Shown here: positions 8,172-16,407 of the stretch, in pieces
Layout: every line of letters begins with the position of its first letter
Position numbering within the stretch: the stretch's first letter is position 1
From: Verrucomicrobiota bacterium
GTDB taxonomy: Bacteria > Verrucomicrobiota > Kiritimatiellia > SS1-B-03-39 > UBA6053
Direction: 5' to 3'
Assembly (NCBI GenBank): GCA_020831625.1
Contig: JAFIGD010000010.1
Span: forward strand, 1-64,000
DNA length: 64,000 nt
The notes under the pieces: generated by a model
What the model was told of the DNA's origin: nothing
The model's input: only the letters and a program-made list of their open reading frames with translations
Database searches by the model: none
Position numbers and translations under genes: made by a program

Positions 8172-8945
8172 ATGAAATCACTATCCCCCGCCGCCCGTCA
8201 TCAGCGCATCCTGCATTGGCTTCAGGAGGAGGAGGAGCTGCGGGTGCGGGATCTTACCGAACGGCTGGGGGTCACCTCCATGACGGTCTGGCGGGATGTG
8301 AAGCTGTTGGAGGAGCAGGGTCTGCTGCGCAGGGACCACGGGGGCATCCGCCGTCCGGCGGCGGCGCTGCGGGAATTGGATTTCGAGAGCAAGGACCAAA
8401 CCGGGCTGGCGGCGAAGCGGAAAATTGCGGAACTGGCCCTGGGGGCCTTTGTGCGGGAGGGCGATGTGATCGCGATGGAGGGAGGCACCACGGTGGCGGC
8501 ACTGGCGGAGCTGCTGCCCAAACAACGGGTGTCGGTCATCACCAACAGCCTGCCCATTGGGCTGCGGCTGCGTCAGTCGCATCCGGAGATTCCCGTGCGC
8601 ATGATCGGCGGCTGGGTGAGTCCGGTGTCGGGCAACTGCACGGGGCCGGACGCGCTGCGGGAGATCCGGCGTCATCCGGCCACGGTCTGCTTCCTCAGCG
8701 CCACCGGCTGGGACGCGGCCAGGGGGCCCACCGATCCGAATCCGCTGGAGATCGAAGTCAAACGCGCCCTCGCGGCCATGGCCGACCGGGTGGTGCTGCT
8801 GATGGACAGCCGCAAGTTCTCCGTGGAGGCGGCCTCGCTGATGATCCATCCCCGGCGTCTGCACGCACTGGTGAGCGAGCGGGAGGTGCCGGAGGCGGTG
8901 GGGAGGATGCTGGGGGAATACGGGGTGGAGGTGGTTGCGGGGTGA
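8172..8945 (+). CDS. DeoR/GlpR-family transcriptional regulator
   Basis: The 257-residue protein has an N-terminal winged helix-turn-helix (RHQRILHWLQ at 9-18, VTSMTVWRDVKLLEEQGLLR at about 34-53, then DHGGIRRP) and a C-terminal sugar-phosphate sensor domain with the GDVIAMEGGTTVAALAEL segment and FLSATGWD. DeoR proteins usually repress sugar kinase and isomerase genes and are released by a phosphosugar. The divergent kinase 74 bases away is the likely target. The stop is followed immediately by a long hairpin repeat that also serves the convergent pseudopilin gene. Confidence 0.88.
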   Translation: MKSLSPAARHQRILHWLQEEEELRVRDLTERLGVTSMTVWRDVKLLEEQGLLRRDHGGIRRPAAALRELDFESKDQTGLAAKRKIAELALGAFVREGDVIAMEGGTTVAALAELLPKQRVSVITNSLPIGLRLRQSHPEIPVRMIGGWVSPVSGNCTGPDALREIRRHPATVCFLSATGWDAARGPTDPNPLEIEVKRALAAMADRVVLLMDSRKFSVEAASLMIHPRRLHALVSEREVPEAVGRMLGEYGVEVVAG

Positions 8946-8951
8946 GGGGGG

Positions 8952-9108
8952 GAGAAGAGATCAGACAAATCAGGACAAATCGGGACAAATCGGGACGGGG
9001 GAGATCGGGACGACTCAGGACAAATTGGGACATCTCGGGACGGGAAGAGGACTCTTTGCGGAGGCGGTCGGAGTTGTCCTGAGGTGTCGGAGCTGTCCTG
9101 ATCTCTTG
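8952..9108. repeat. 11-bp-unit hairpin repeat, copy 4 (convergent gene ends)
   Basis: The 5' arm starts AAGAGATCAGACAAATC with GGACAAATCG units, and the 3' arm ends GTCCTGATCTCTT, its complement. The centre ACTCTTTGCGGAGGCGGTCG closely matches that of copy 2, followed in both by TTGTCCTGAGGTGTC. It fills almost all the space between two converging genes, again suggesting a two-way terminator. Confidence 0.88.
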
Positions 9109-9109
9109 G

Positions 9110-9862
9110 CTACAGAGGCCGCCAGCCCGGCCAGCCCCAGGGGTGCTGCTGCTGACGGTTGCCGGTGACTTCCAACCAGAGTGGATCCACGCGTTCCGTG
9201 GCCACGCGGCCGTCGACATAGAGGATGTTCGCGCTGTCTTCATTACGACCCTGGCGGCGGTCCAATAGTCCATCTACGGATCCGGGGCGGAGCGGCCGGT
9301 TACAGTCAGTTGAATCTCCCGCGAGAATCACCCGTTCCGGATTGGTGATTTGGAACACGGTTCGTTGACGCCCTTCCTGTTCGGTTTCACTGCCGTTGAC
9401 ATAAATATTCATTCCGTAGTCCGCGTAATTTCCGCTGCGCGTCCGGTTGGTGCTGTTGGGGCAGGCGAAGACCCCGACAGGCCGTTGGCCGATACGGGCG
9501 TTTAGATCTTCCAGTGAAAATTCATCCAGATAAGGAGCAATGGCAACATGCCAGGTGCGGCGGTCCGCAGCTCCGGCAATACCGATTTCAAATGGAAACC
9601 TCCCCTGATTCTCAGTGGCATAGTTTTGAAAGGCCTGACCGATCTGCCGTAAATTGGACAAACCGACTGTAGTTTTTGACCGGCGCATCGAGGCCGAGAC
9701 CGACGGGAAGATAATGGCAGCCAACAGCGCGATGATGGCGATGACCACCAGCATTTCTATCAGGGTAAAGCCTGACTTTTTATGTTTTCGCCGGGGCTTC
9801 AACGGGCATAGGGGTGATTTGATGCCGGTGAAGGCTTTTGGTGAGAATTCAGAGGGATTCAT
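9110..9862 (-). CDS. Type II secretion-like pseudopilin (prepilin-type N terminus)
   Basis: The 250-residue product has a 29-residue basic leader, then the prepilin peptidase motif KKSGFTLIEMLVVIAIIALL with cleavage expected after the Gly and an N-methylated Phe. The rest is a globular domain ending with ANILYVDGRVATERVD, a variant of the DG[HR]V motif found near the C terminus of PVC-type pseudopilins. It is probably membrane-anchored and exported. The neighbouring GH29 gene on the same strand starts upstream, with 136 bases between. The role of these many-copy pseudopilins is not known. Confidence 0.85.
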   Translation of the reverse strand: MNPSEFSPKAFTGIKSPLCPLKPRRKHKKSGFTLIEMLVVIAIIALLAAIIFPSVSASMRRSKTTVGLSNLRQIGQAFQNYATENQGRFPFEIGIAGAADRRTWHVAIAPYLDEFSLEDLNARIGQRPVGVFACPNSTNRTRSGNYADYGMNIYVNGSETEQEGRQRTVFQITNPERVILAGDSTDCNRPLRPGSVDGLLDRRQGRNEDSANILYVDGRVATERVDPLWLEVTGNRQQQHPWGWPGWRPL

Positions 9863-9998
9863 GGTTTATCTCCGGGTGATGTAAGATCGTCTGGGTGATG
9901 TAAGATCGTGGATCCAATACGGTGTTTTGAGTCGTTATCTTTGCTTTTAACTTTAAGGATAGGATGATGGAAATGTATATGTCAACCTTCGGGTTCGC

Positions 9999-11300
9999 TT
10001 ACCTTTCGAGGGATGCGTTGTCTTTTTCCAGCCGGGCACGGCGGGGCGGTTTGTCGAATTCGAGCTTGATGACGGGGGCGGTGTTGTTGAGCAGGGTTTC
10101 GGGCAGATCGTAGAGCCGCAGAAAGCCGGTGTGATGTTCGTGGTCCCAGGGAAGCAGATCGTTGCGGGTTTTGACGGGTTTGCCGGTGGTCAGTTCCGTG
10201 GCCCGCACGGGCAGACTGGTAAACGGTTTGAGGGGGACGGCACGGGTGGTTTGTTGTTTGTGAAGGATGACGTACCAGGTTTTCGCGTCTTTGCGGGTCA
10301 GGAGCGCATCGCGGGTGCTGATGAGGTCGGAGACGCGTTTGACGCCTTCGAAGGCTTCGCGGGTGGCGCGGAAGATCCCGCCCAGTTTGCGGAGGGTGCG
10401 CCGCTCGGCGAGATTGATGGTCCCGTCGGGGCGGGGCCCGGTGTTGAGGAGGTAATGACCGCCCTTGCCGCGGATTTTGGCGATGGAGCGGGCGAGGTGG
10501 GCGCAGGTGTAGTAATCCTCCTCTTTCCGATGTCCCCAGCTTTGACTGCCCAGGGCCTGACAAGCTTCGGTGGGATGGGTGAAGACGAGTTCCGTGTTCA
10601 CGGATTCATCCCAGTCGCGTTCCGGGGTGCCGAAGTCGCCGGCGTCGAATCCGCGGTTGTTGATGACGATCCCGGGCTGCAGTTTGCGGATGAGGGTGTT
10701 GATGGACGGATCGCGCCAGGCGGCGGGGTTGGCATCCCACCAGAAGCCGTGGATTTTGCCGTAGTTTGTGCAGAGTTCGGTGACCTGAGCTTTCAGGTAC
10801 TCGAGATAGTTCTTTTTTGAGGGTTTGTCGCCGGGCTGCGGAACGGGATATTCCCAGCGGCGGCCCGCGTGCGGGTAGGCGTGATGGTGTTCATCCACGA
10901 TGGAGTAGTACAGAAACAACGGCATCCCGCGGGCGTGGCAGGCGTCGGAAAGTTCACGGACGACATCGCGTCCGAAGGGGGTGTTGACGGAGGTGTAGTC
11001 GGTGTGTTTGGAATCGAAGAGGCAAAAGCCGTCCGCGTGTTTGGTGGTGAGGCATAGGTAGCGCGCGCCCAGTTCTTCGGCGACATCGATCCAGTGATGC
11101 GGGTCAAATCTCCGCGCGGTGAAGCGTTGGGCGAGTTTGGTGTAGTCTTCGCGGCTCCATTCGCGCCGCCACTGATCCTGTTCGTGCCAGGCTTCAATGG
11201 AATAGAGACCCCAATGGAGAAAGAGGCCGAGTTTAGGCTCTTTAAACCAGGCGGCGGTGGCGCGGGAAGGGGACGGGATATTTTGACGGCTCATATTCAT
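9999..11300 (-). CDS. GH29 alpha-L-fucosidase
   Basis: The 433-residue protein shows the GH29 order: GLFLHWGLYS at residues 25-34, TKHADGFCLFDSKHTDY at 86-102, and GFWWDANPAAW near 185-195, where Asp189 fits the catalytic nucleophile. It removes terminal alpha-L-fucose by a retaining mechanism. I see no signal peptide, so it appears cytoplasmic and would act on imported oligosaccharides. It is transcribed away from the LacI gene at 11397; the 96-base gap contains a LacI-type palindrome at 11341, so repression by that regulator is likely. Confidence 0.88.
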   Translation of the reverse strand: MNMSRQNIPSPSRATAAWFKEPKLGLFLHWGLYSIEAWHEQDQWRREWSREDYTKLAQRFTARRFDPHHWIDVAEELGARYLCLTTKHADGFCLFDSKHTDYTSVNTPFGRDVVRELSDACHARGMPLFLYYSIVDEHHHAYPHAGRRWEYPVPQPGDKPSKKNYLEYLKAQVTELCTNYGKIHGFWWDANPAAWRDPSINTLIRKLQPGIVINNRGFDAGDFGTPERDWDESVNTELVFTHPTEACQALGSQSWGHRKEEDYYTCAHLARSIAKIRGKGGHYLLNTGPRPDGTINLAERRTLRKLGGIFRATREAFEGVKRVSDLISTRDALLTRKDAKTWYVILHKQQTTRAVPLKPFTSLPVRATELTTGKPVKTRNDLLPWDHEHHTGFLRLYDLPETLLNNTAPVIKLEFDKPPRRARLEKDNASLER

Positions 11301-11340
11301 AGTTTAGCCCTTTGAGGCCTCCGGTGCGATTCTCCGACAT

Positions 11341-11354
11341 GTAAACACGTTTAG
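11341..11354. promoter_or_regulatory. LacI-family operator candidate (fucosidase/lacI divergent region)
   Basis: GTAAACACGTTTAG is a near-perfect palindrome with the central ACG/CGT typical of LacI-family operators. An almost identical palindrome (GTAAACGTGTTTAC) lies at 12444 just after the lacI gene, so both probably bind the product of 11397-12440. Confidence 0.7.
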
Positions 11355-11396
11355 AGTTTATTGACATCCCGGCGGAACTTTGGCAAGAGATTGTCC

Positions 11397-12440
11397 ATGA
11401 GTGAATCCTCCCCGTCCAAGCGTTCCCGAGTGACCATCCGTGACATTGCCAAAGAGGCGGGCGTGAGCGCCGCGTCGGTGAGCCATGCCTTCCGCGGGAA
11501 TCATCATGTGTCGGCGGAGACGCGGCGGCACATTCTGGAGGTGGCGGAAAAGATGGGATACAGTCCGCATCCGATGGTGTCGGCGCTGATGGCGGAGATC
11601 CGCAGGAACAAATCGGTACAGGAGGAGACGGTGCTGGCCATGGTCGACTTTTTCACAGGCGCCGCCCGGCTGCGGAAAACCAGCCGGAATTTGATTTACG
11701 AGGGGGCGGCGAAGCGGGCGAAAGCGTTGGGATACCGGCTGGATTTGTTTGAACCGATTGAAGAGGGCTGGAGTCTGGACCGCTTTGCGAAAATCCTGCG
11801 GGCGAGGGGAATCAACGGGATCATTGTGCCGCCGCTGCCGGGACAGCCGGATTTGCCGGAGGGTTTTCCCTGGGAGGATTTCAGCGTGGTGACGGCGGGG
11901 TTTGTCTGCCGGTCTCATCCGTTCAACAGCGTGCGGCCGGATCAGCTTGGGGGGATGGAGCTGGCGCTGAGCGAGGTGTCGAAGCGGGGGTATCACCGGG
12001 TGGGGCTGTATATTTCGGCGGAGCTGGACCGGCGGGTGCGCCATGCCTGGAGCGGACTGTACTACTGGCACTGCTCGAATCTGGAGCATTCCCCGCCCGG
12101 GGAGTTGCTGCATTTTTATGACCAGCCCTCGCATGAGGAATTCGCCGAATGGCTGGAGTCGACCCGGCCCGAGGTGGTGATTTCGGATTTCGGCGTGGCC
12201 TGGGACCTGATTCAGGAGTACAGCAAGGGCCGGAAAACCGACTATGTGCTGCTCATCTGTAATCAGGACAATCCACCGTTTTGCGGCATAAATCAAAATT
12301 ACGCAATTGAGGGGGCCTCGGCGGTGGAGCTGCTGTCGACACAGTTGTACCGGAACGAGCGGGGCGCGCCGGCCCTGCGGATGAACGTTCAGATTTCACC
12401 GACCTGGGTCGAGGGCGACAGCCTCTCGCGGAAACGCTGA
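11397..12440 (+). CDS. LacI-family transcriptional regulator
   Basis: The 347-residue protein opens with a LacI helix-turn-helix and hinge: VTIRDIAKEAGVSAASVSHA at residues 12-31, then HVSAETRRHILEVAEKMGY. A periplasmic-binding-protein-like sensor domain follows to the end. ATG 11397 is preferred over an in-frame TTG at 11361. Matching palindromes flank the gene, at 11341 upstream and 12444 downstream, which predicts autoregulation plus control of the divergent fucosidase and of the pseudopilin/GH67-like operon that follows. The ligand is unknown, presumably a sugar released from fucosylated or uronate-bearing glycans. Confidence 0.88.
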   Translation: MSESSPSKRSRVTIRDIAKEAGVSAASVSHAFRGNHHVSAETRRHILEVAEKMGYSPHPMVSALMAEIRRNKSVQEETVLAMVDFFTGAARLRKTSRNLIYEGAAKRAKALGYRLDLFEPIEEGWSLDRFAKILRARGINGIIVPPLPGQPDLPEGFPWEDFSVVTAGFVCRSHPFNSVRPDQLGGMELALSEVSKRGYHRVGLYISAELDRRVRHAWSGLYYWHCSNLEHSPPGELLHFYDQPSHEEFAEWLESTRPEVVISDFGVAWDLIQEYSKGRKTDYVLLICNQDNPPFCGINQNYAIEGASAVELLSTQLYRNERGAPALRMNVQISPTWVEGDSLSRKR

Positions 12441-12443
12441 AAA

Positions 12444-12457
12444 GTAAACGTGTTTAC
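12444..12457. promoter_or_regulatory. LacI-family operator candidate (pseudopilin operon)
   Basis: GTAAACGTGTTTAC is a perfect 14-bp inverted repeat, 48 bases before the next start codon and 3 bases after the lacI stop. It differs from the 11341 site at only a few positions. Confidence 0.75.
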
Positions 12458-12504
12458 ACATCAAAGAAGAGACACAACGAGGCGTTTAAGGGTATGATGT
12501 TGAA

Positions 12505-13170
12505 ATGAAAACACATTCCAACTCCAAGTCATCCGGTTTTACACTGATTGAAATGCTGGTGGTGATTGCGATCATCATCCTGCTGGCCTCCCTGATTACG
12601 GGGGGTGTCAACCGCGCGGTGGGCCGTGCGCGCACCACACAGGTCGCGAACAATCTCCGGCAAATTGGACTGGGGATGCAGATGTACCTGATGGATCACA
12701 ATCAGATGTATCCGGTGATGTTCGGACAAAGTATCGCGTACGGTAAAGACTTAAACGGCCGTGCGCGGCATTGGCAGGAGCAGATGAATTCCTATGTCGG
12801 CGGGCCGGAGGAAGGTGAAAACAATTCCATTTTTAATCATTCCCGGAATCCGATCTGGTATTCGCCGCACGCGGAGCGCATGGGTACCCAGCATTTTGGA
12901 TTAAACCGCTTCATGGCCTTTCCTGAATGGGAATATCGTCATCTTCGAATTCCTGAGCCGGCCAAAATCGTGATTGTGGGAGAGATGAATGCCAACGCCA
13001 GTGATTTTCGGCCCGATGTCGAGCCCGTCTTCAACGGGAATACCGCAACCCGTTACCGCATCTCCAATCCCGGGGATGTCGCGCTGTATCTGTTTGCGGA
13101 CGGACGGGTGGAGCCCCGCAAGGGGAATCAGGGAATGTCCGTGAATCCGTCCTGGTACCGCTGGTGGTAA
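12505..13170 (+). CDS. Type II secretion-like pseudopilin
   Basis: The 221-residue product has a short leader MKTHSNSKSSGFTLIEMLVV with cleavage expected after Gly11, a hydrophobic helix (VVIAIIILLASLITGG) and a globular region ending DVALYLFADGRVEPRKGN, again the FxDGRV motif. It resembles the protein at 9110 in plan but not closely in sequence. A LacI-type operator sits 48 bases upstream and the GH67-like gene follows without an intergenic gap, so it is probably co-expressed with carbohydrate enzymes. Confidence 0.85.
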   Translation: MKTHSNSKSSGFTLIEMLVVIAIIILLASLITGGVNRAVGRARTTQVANNLRQIGLGMQMYLMDHNQMYPVMFGQSIAYGKDLNGRARHWQEQMNSYVGGPEEGENNSIFNHSRNPIWYSPHAERMGTQHFGLNRFMAFPEWEYRHLRIPEPAKIVIVGEMNANASDFRPDVEPVFNGNTATRYRISNPGDVALYLFADGRVEPRKGNQGMSVNPSWYRWW

Positions 13171-13190
13171 TCGGAAACGGAGCGACGGAA

Positions 13191-14882
13191 ATGGACTTTC
13201 GGATTGATATGATTCATCATAATCCGGGTGAGCCGGCGTTTGACAGCGCGTTTTCGGATCCCGGCTATTTGAAGGCCTGCGGGTATACGGGGCAGGCCTT
13301 TAAACATATCAACACTGTGCTTACGTTCGAAGCGGTCGCGCCGGGGGTGTTCCCGGGCACGGTGGAGGAGGCCCGGTGGCTGGAGGACTCCCGCGCCCGC
13401 ATCCGCGGCGAAATCGCCGACGCGAAAGCGGCGGGTCTGTCGGTGTTTTATCATATTGATCTGTTTGTGCTGCCCAGACGGATTCTGGAGCGGTTCGGGG
13501 ACCGCCTGCGGGATCCGGACACGGGCCGCGTTTCGGTGGATCAGCCCTTCACGCTGGAGCTGCACCGGGCGATGTTTGAGGAACTGTTCCGGGACTTTCC
13601 GGAGGTGGACGGTTTGATTATCCGGGTGGGGGAGACCTATTTGTTTGATACCCCGTATCACGCCGGCAACGGGGCGGTTCATTATTCCACCGACAACCCC
13701 GAAGAGAACAAAGTCCGGCAGTTTGTCAGATTGTTGAATTTTCTTCGGGAAGCGGTGTGCGAAAAACACGGAAAGATTCTGATTCACCGCACCTGGGACA
13801 CCTGGCCAAACCGGTTTCACGCGAACCTTGATTTTTATTTGCGGGTGACGGATGCGGTTCCGCCGCATCCGAAGCTGATTTTTTCCGTGAAGCACACGCA
13901 GGTGGATTTCCACCGCTGGGTGGAATTCAATCCCTGTCTGATGCGGGGAAACCATCCGCAGGTGGTGGAGGTGCAGTGTCAGCGGGAGTATGAAGGCAAA
14001 GGCGCCTATCCGAATTACATCGCCCGCGGGGTGATTGAAGGGTTTCCCGAACAGCGGGAGCCGAAAGGATTGCGGGATATTCAGGACGATCCGTTGTTCG
14101 CGGGGATGTATACCTGGTCGCGGGGCGGGGGATGGTACGGTCCGGCGGTGGACCGGCACAACGAACTCTGGTGCGACCTGAATGCGCGGGTGCTCATGCA
14201 GTGGGCCCGGGATCCGGCGCGGAGCGAGGAGGCGGTGTTCATGGAGGTGGCGAAAGAGGGGTATGGCATCAGCACGCGGGATGCGGAAGTGTTCCGGCGG
14301 ATTGCCCTCGGTTCCTGCAAGGCGGTGTTGAAAGGAAAATGCTGCGAAGTATACGACCGGCGCGAAAAGGAGCATCCCGGGTATCCGACCAACCAGTGGA
14401 TGCGGGACGATGTGCTGCAGGGGTTTGAACGGTTGGGACCGGTCTTCGATTATCTGTTGGAGGCGGGAGGCGTGGAGGAGGCTCTGCGCGAGAAGGCGGA
14501 AAGTGCTTCCCGCTGGCGGGCCATGCGCGAGGATTGTCAAGGCTTCAGCCCCGGGTTGGATGCGAACCTGCGGCAGGTGATTCTGACTTCGGTGGAGCAT
14601 GGACTGCGTTTCTTTACCGCCATTGAAGCCGCCTGGCGGGCCTTGCTGCCGGGATGGTGTCTGAAGCAGGGGGGCGGCGCGGACCGCGGGGCGATGGAAC
14701 GCGCGCTTTGCGATTTTGACCGGGCCTGGGCGCGGTATGAGGCTTTGCCGGAGGAATATCCCCGTTGCGCTAGTTTGTACCGGCTTCACGGCTGGGCCTG
14801 GCCGGATCAGACGCCTCCGCCGGGTCTGTCCGGCGCGCTGGACGAAATTCGCTCCCTTTTGCGGGAGCCCGCCGCGGTTTGA
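13191..14882 (+). CDS. GH67-like protein of unfamiliar family (intact copy)
   Basis: This 563-residue protein is not a recognisable member of a family I can name, but its motif order matches the true GH67 at 18556. RVGETY with Glu148 corresponds to the acid Glu in VKADSEG; ILIHRTW at 196-202 to LFWRTFV; KHTQVDF with Asp239 to IKCSAIDF; and VVEVQCQREYEG with Glu260 to CVEFALTKEYSG. I infer a TIM-barrel glycosidase acting on a uronate or related sugar. Other marks are MIHHNPGEP at 7-15 and YTWSRGGGW. ATG 13191 is preferred to a GTG at 13164 overlapping the pilin gene. No signal peptide is seen. The broken paralogue lies at 1286. Confidence 0.6.
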   Translation: MDFRIDMIHHNPGEPAFDSAFSDPGYLKACGYTGQAFKHINTVLTFEAVAPGVFPGTVEEARWLEDSRARIRGEIADAKAAGLSVFYHIDLFVLPRRILERFGDRLRDPDTGRVSVDQPFTLELHRAMFEELFRDFPEVDGLIIRVGETYLFDTPYHAGNGAVHYSTDNPEENKVRQFVRLLNFLREAVCEKHGKILIHRTWDTWPNRFHANLDFYLRVTDAVPPHPKLIFSVKHTQVDFHRWVEFNPCLMRGNHPQVVEVQCQREYEGKGAYPNYIARGVIEGFPEQREPKGLRDIQDDPLFAGMYTWSRGGGWYGPAVDRHNELWCDLNARVLMQWARDPARSEEAVFMEVAKEGYGISTRDAEVFRRIALGSCKAVLKGKCCEVYDRREKEHPGYPTNQWMRDDVLQGFERLGPVFDYLLEAGGVEEALREKAESASRWRAMREDCQGFSPGLDANLRQVILTSVEHGLRFFTAIEAAWRALLPGWCLKQGGGADRGAMERALCDFDRAWARYEALPEEYPRCASLYRLHGWAWPDQTPPPGLSGALDEIRSLLREPAAV

Positions 14883-14933
14883 GCCGTTGGGTTTTCGGGT
14901 GCGGGAACGAGTTCGAACAGGAGTTGGGACTGG

Positions 14934-14998
14934 GATTAAGATTAAGATTAAGATTAAGATTAAGAGTAAGAGTAAGAGTAAGAGTAAGAGAAAGAGAA
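14934..14998. repeat. GATTAA/GAGTAA hexamer array
   Basis: Five or so units of AGATTA are followed by about five of AGAGTA and then AGAAAG units, all 6 bp long. An array of the same unit in reverse orientation (CTTAAT) lies at 50719. It occupies the gap between the GH67-like gene and the next gene of the presumed operon. Confidence 0.88.
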
Positions 14999-15044
14999 AG
15001 ATTTTGAGTATGAAGAGAAACCACAACCTTGAGAGATTCCACAT

Positions 15045-16403
15045 ATGACCACCATGCTTCCGTTTGCCGGTGAACCGGTGTGTCCCCGCGACTTGAACCC
15101 GATTTTTCCCGTGCCTCCGGACCCGCAGACCCGCGAGGCAATTCAGGCGGACGTCCGTCTGGACGAGTGCCGGGCCATGGCCATCCAGTGCCTGAAAGGC
15201 GGGTTGAATGCGGGCAGTCATTTTCACGAAGTCTGGATCCGCGATTTGAACACCTTTCTGGTGCCGGCGCTGGAGGCGGTGCCGCCGGCGCAGGTCCGCG
15301 AAGCCCTGCTGGAGTTTCTGCATTTCCAGGGCGCGGACGGCAATATCCCCGACGGGGTGGTGGCGGAGAAAAAGCACGACCCCTATTACAAACGCTTCAT
15401 GCGCGTGGAGTCGCTTCCCGGCCGGATGGCCATGAAAAACGACGTCAGCGCCGACCAGGAAAGCTCCTTTGTTCAGGCAGTGGCCCGCTATGTGCGCACC
15501 ACCGGGGACCGGAGCATTCTCGATGAACAGGTCAACGGCCGGAGCTGTCTGGACCGGGCGGTGGACGCGATGGCGTTCCTGTGGCGGGACCGGTGGTCGG
15601 AGAAACACGGCCTGATCTGCAACGCGGCCACGATTGACTGGCATGACGTGCAGCCCGAGGATTCCCACGGACTGGAAATGGATGAGAACAGTCACCGCGC
15701 GGTCGGGGTGTACTCCAACGCGCTGGCGATGCTGGCGCTGGAGGATCTGTTCAGTCTGGACGCGCTGGATGCGGAGACCGCCGCGCTGTGGCGGCAGCGG
15801 CAAAAGGATCTCGGCACCGCCATCCGGGAGGTGCTGTGGGATGAAAACCGCGGCAAATTTGTGCCCCACCGCTATTTGGAGGAGGGCTCGCCGTTCCCGC
15901 CGGAACTGGATGAGGACGCGATTTTCTTTCCGCTCGGCACCGCGCTGGCGGTTCGGGCCGGCGTGTTGAACGCGGAAGAGACCGCGCATTCCTGGGCGGC
16001 CACGCTGGAGGCGGTGCGCCGCGCCGGGGCGGCTTCGATCGGCTTCAGTCCCTGGCCGCCGTATCCGGCCGGGTGTTACGCCGCCAAGGGAATTCAGCCC
16101 TGGGGATATGCCAACGGGGGTGACTGGACCTGGTGGGGAGCGCAGACCGCCGCCGCCTACGCGGATGCCGGTTATGTGGCCGGGGCGTACGCGGCGCTGC
16201 TGCCCATGGTGGAGCGGGTGCTGCGCGACCGGGAATTTTTCGAGTGGTACGACCGCGACAATGTGCCCGCCGGGAAAGTCAAAGATCCCTCACCGGAGCT
16301 GATCGGACAGGGCTGGGGTGCGCTGGCCAAAGGCGCGGCCCAGTTCCGGGGCGCGGCGGGAACCCTGGTGATCGCCATCGATCTGCTGCGGCGGATGTCC
16401 TGA
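15045..16403 (+). CDS. (alpha/alpha)6-barrel glycosidase-like protein
   Basis: The 452-residue product has features of six-hairpin glycosidases of the amylo-alpha-1,6-glucosidase/GH63 type: HEVWIRDLNTF near residue 60, QGADGNIPDGVV near 100, DVSADQESSFVQAV near 135, and the late GYANGGDWTWWGAQTAA segment near 350. Asp and Glu residues in these segments could serve as catalytic acids, but I cannot place the protein in a numbered family. No signal peptide is present. It lies 162 bases after the GH67-like gene, on the same strand, with only the hexamer repeat between. Confidence 0.6.
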   Translation: MTTMLPFAGEPVCPRDLNPIFPVPPDPQTREAIQADVRLDECRAMAIQCLKGGLNAGSHFHEVWIRDLNTFLVPALEAVPPAQVREALLEFLHFQGADGNIPDGVVAEKKHDPYYKRFMRVESLPGRMAMKNDVSADQESSFVQAVARYVRTTGDRSILDEQVNGRSCLDRAVDAMAFLWRDRWSEKHGLICNAATIDWHDVQPEDSHGLEMDENSHRAVGVYSNALAMLALEDLFSLDALDAETAALWRQRQKDLGTAIREVLWDENRGKFVPHRYLEEGSPFPPELDEDAIFFPLGTALAVRAGVLNAEETAHSWAATLEAVRRAGAASIGFSPWPPYPAGCYAAKGIQPWGYANGGDWTWWGAQTAAAYADAGYVAGAYAALLPMVERVLRDREFFEWYDRDNVPAGKVKDPSPELIGQGWGALAKGAAQFRGAAGTLVIAIDLLRRMS

Positions 16404-16407
16404 GGCG

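Noticed and set aside
13128-15989. Very long open frame on the minus strand opposite the GH67-like and (alpha/alpha)6 genes
   Set aside because: It is antisense to two genes with clear family motifs, has low-complexity Arg/His/Pro-rich translation and includes a poly-Leu/Ile stretch from the hexamer repeat; a GC-rich artefact.
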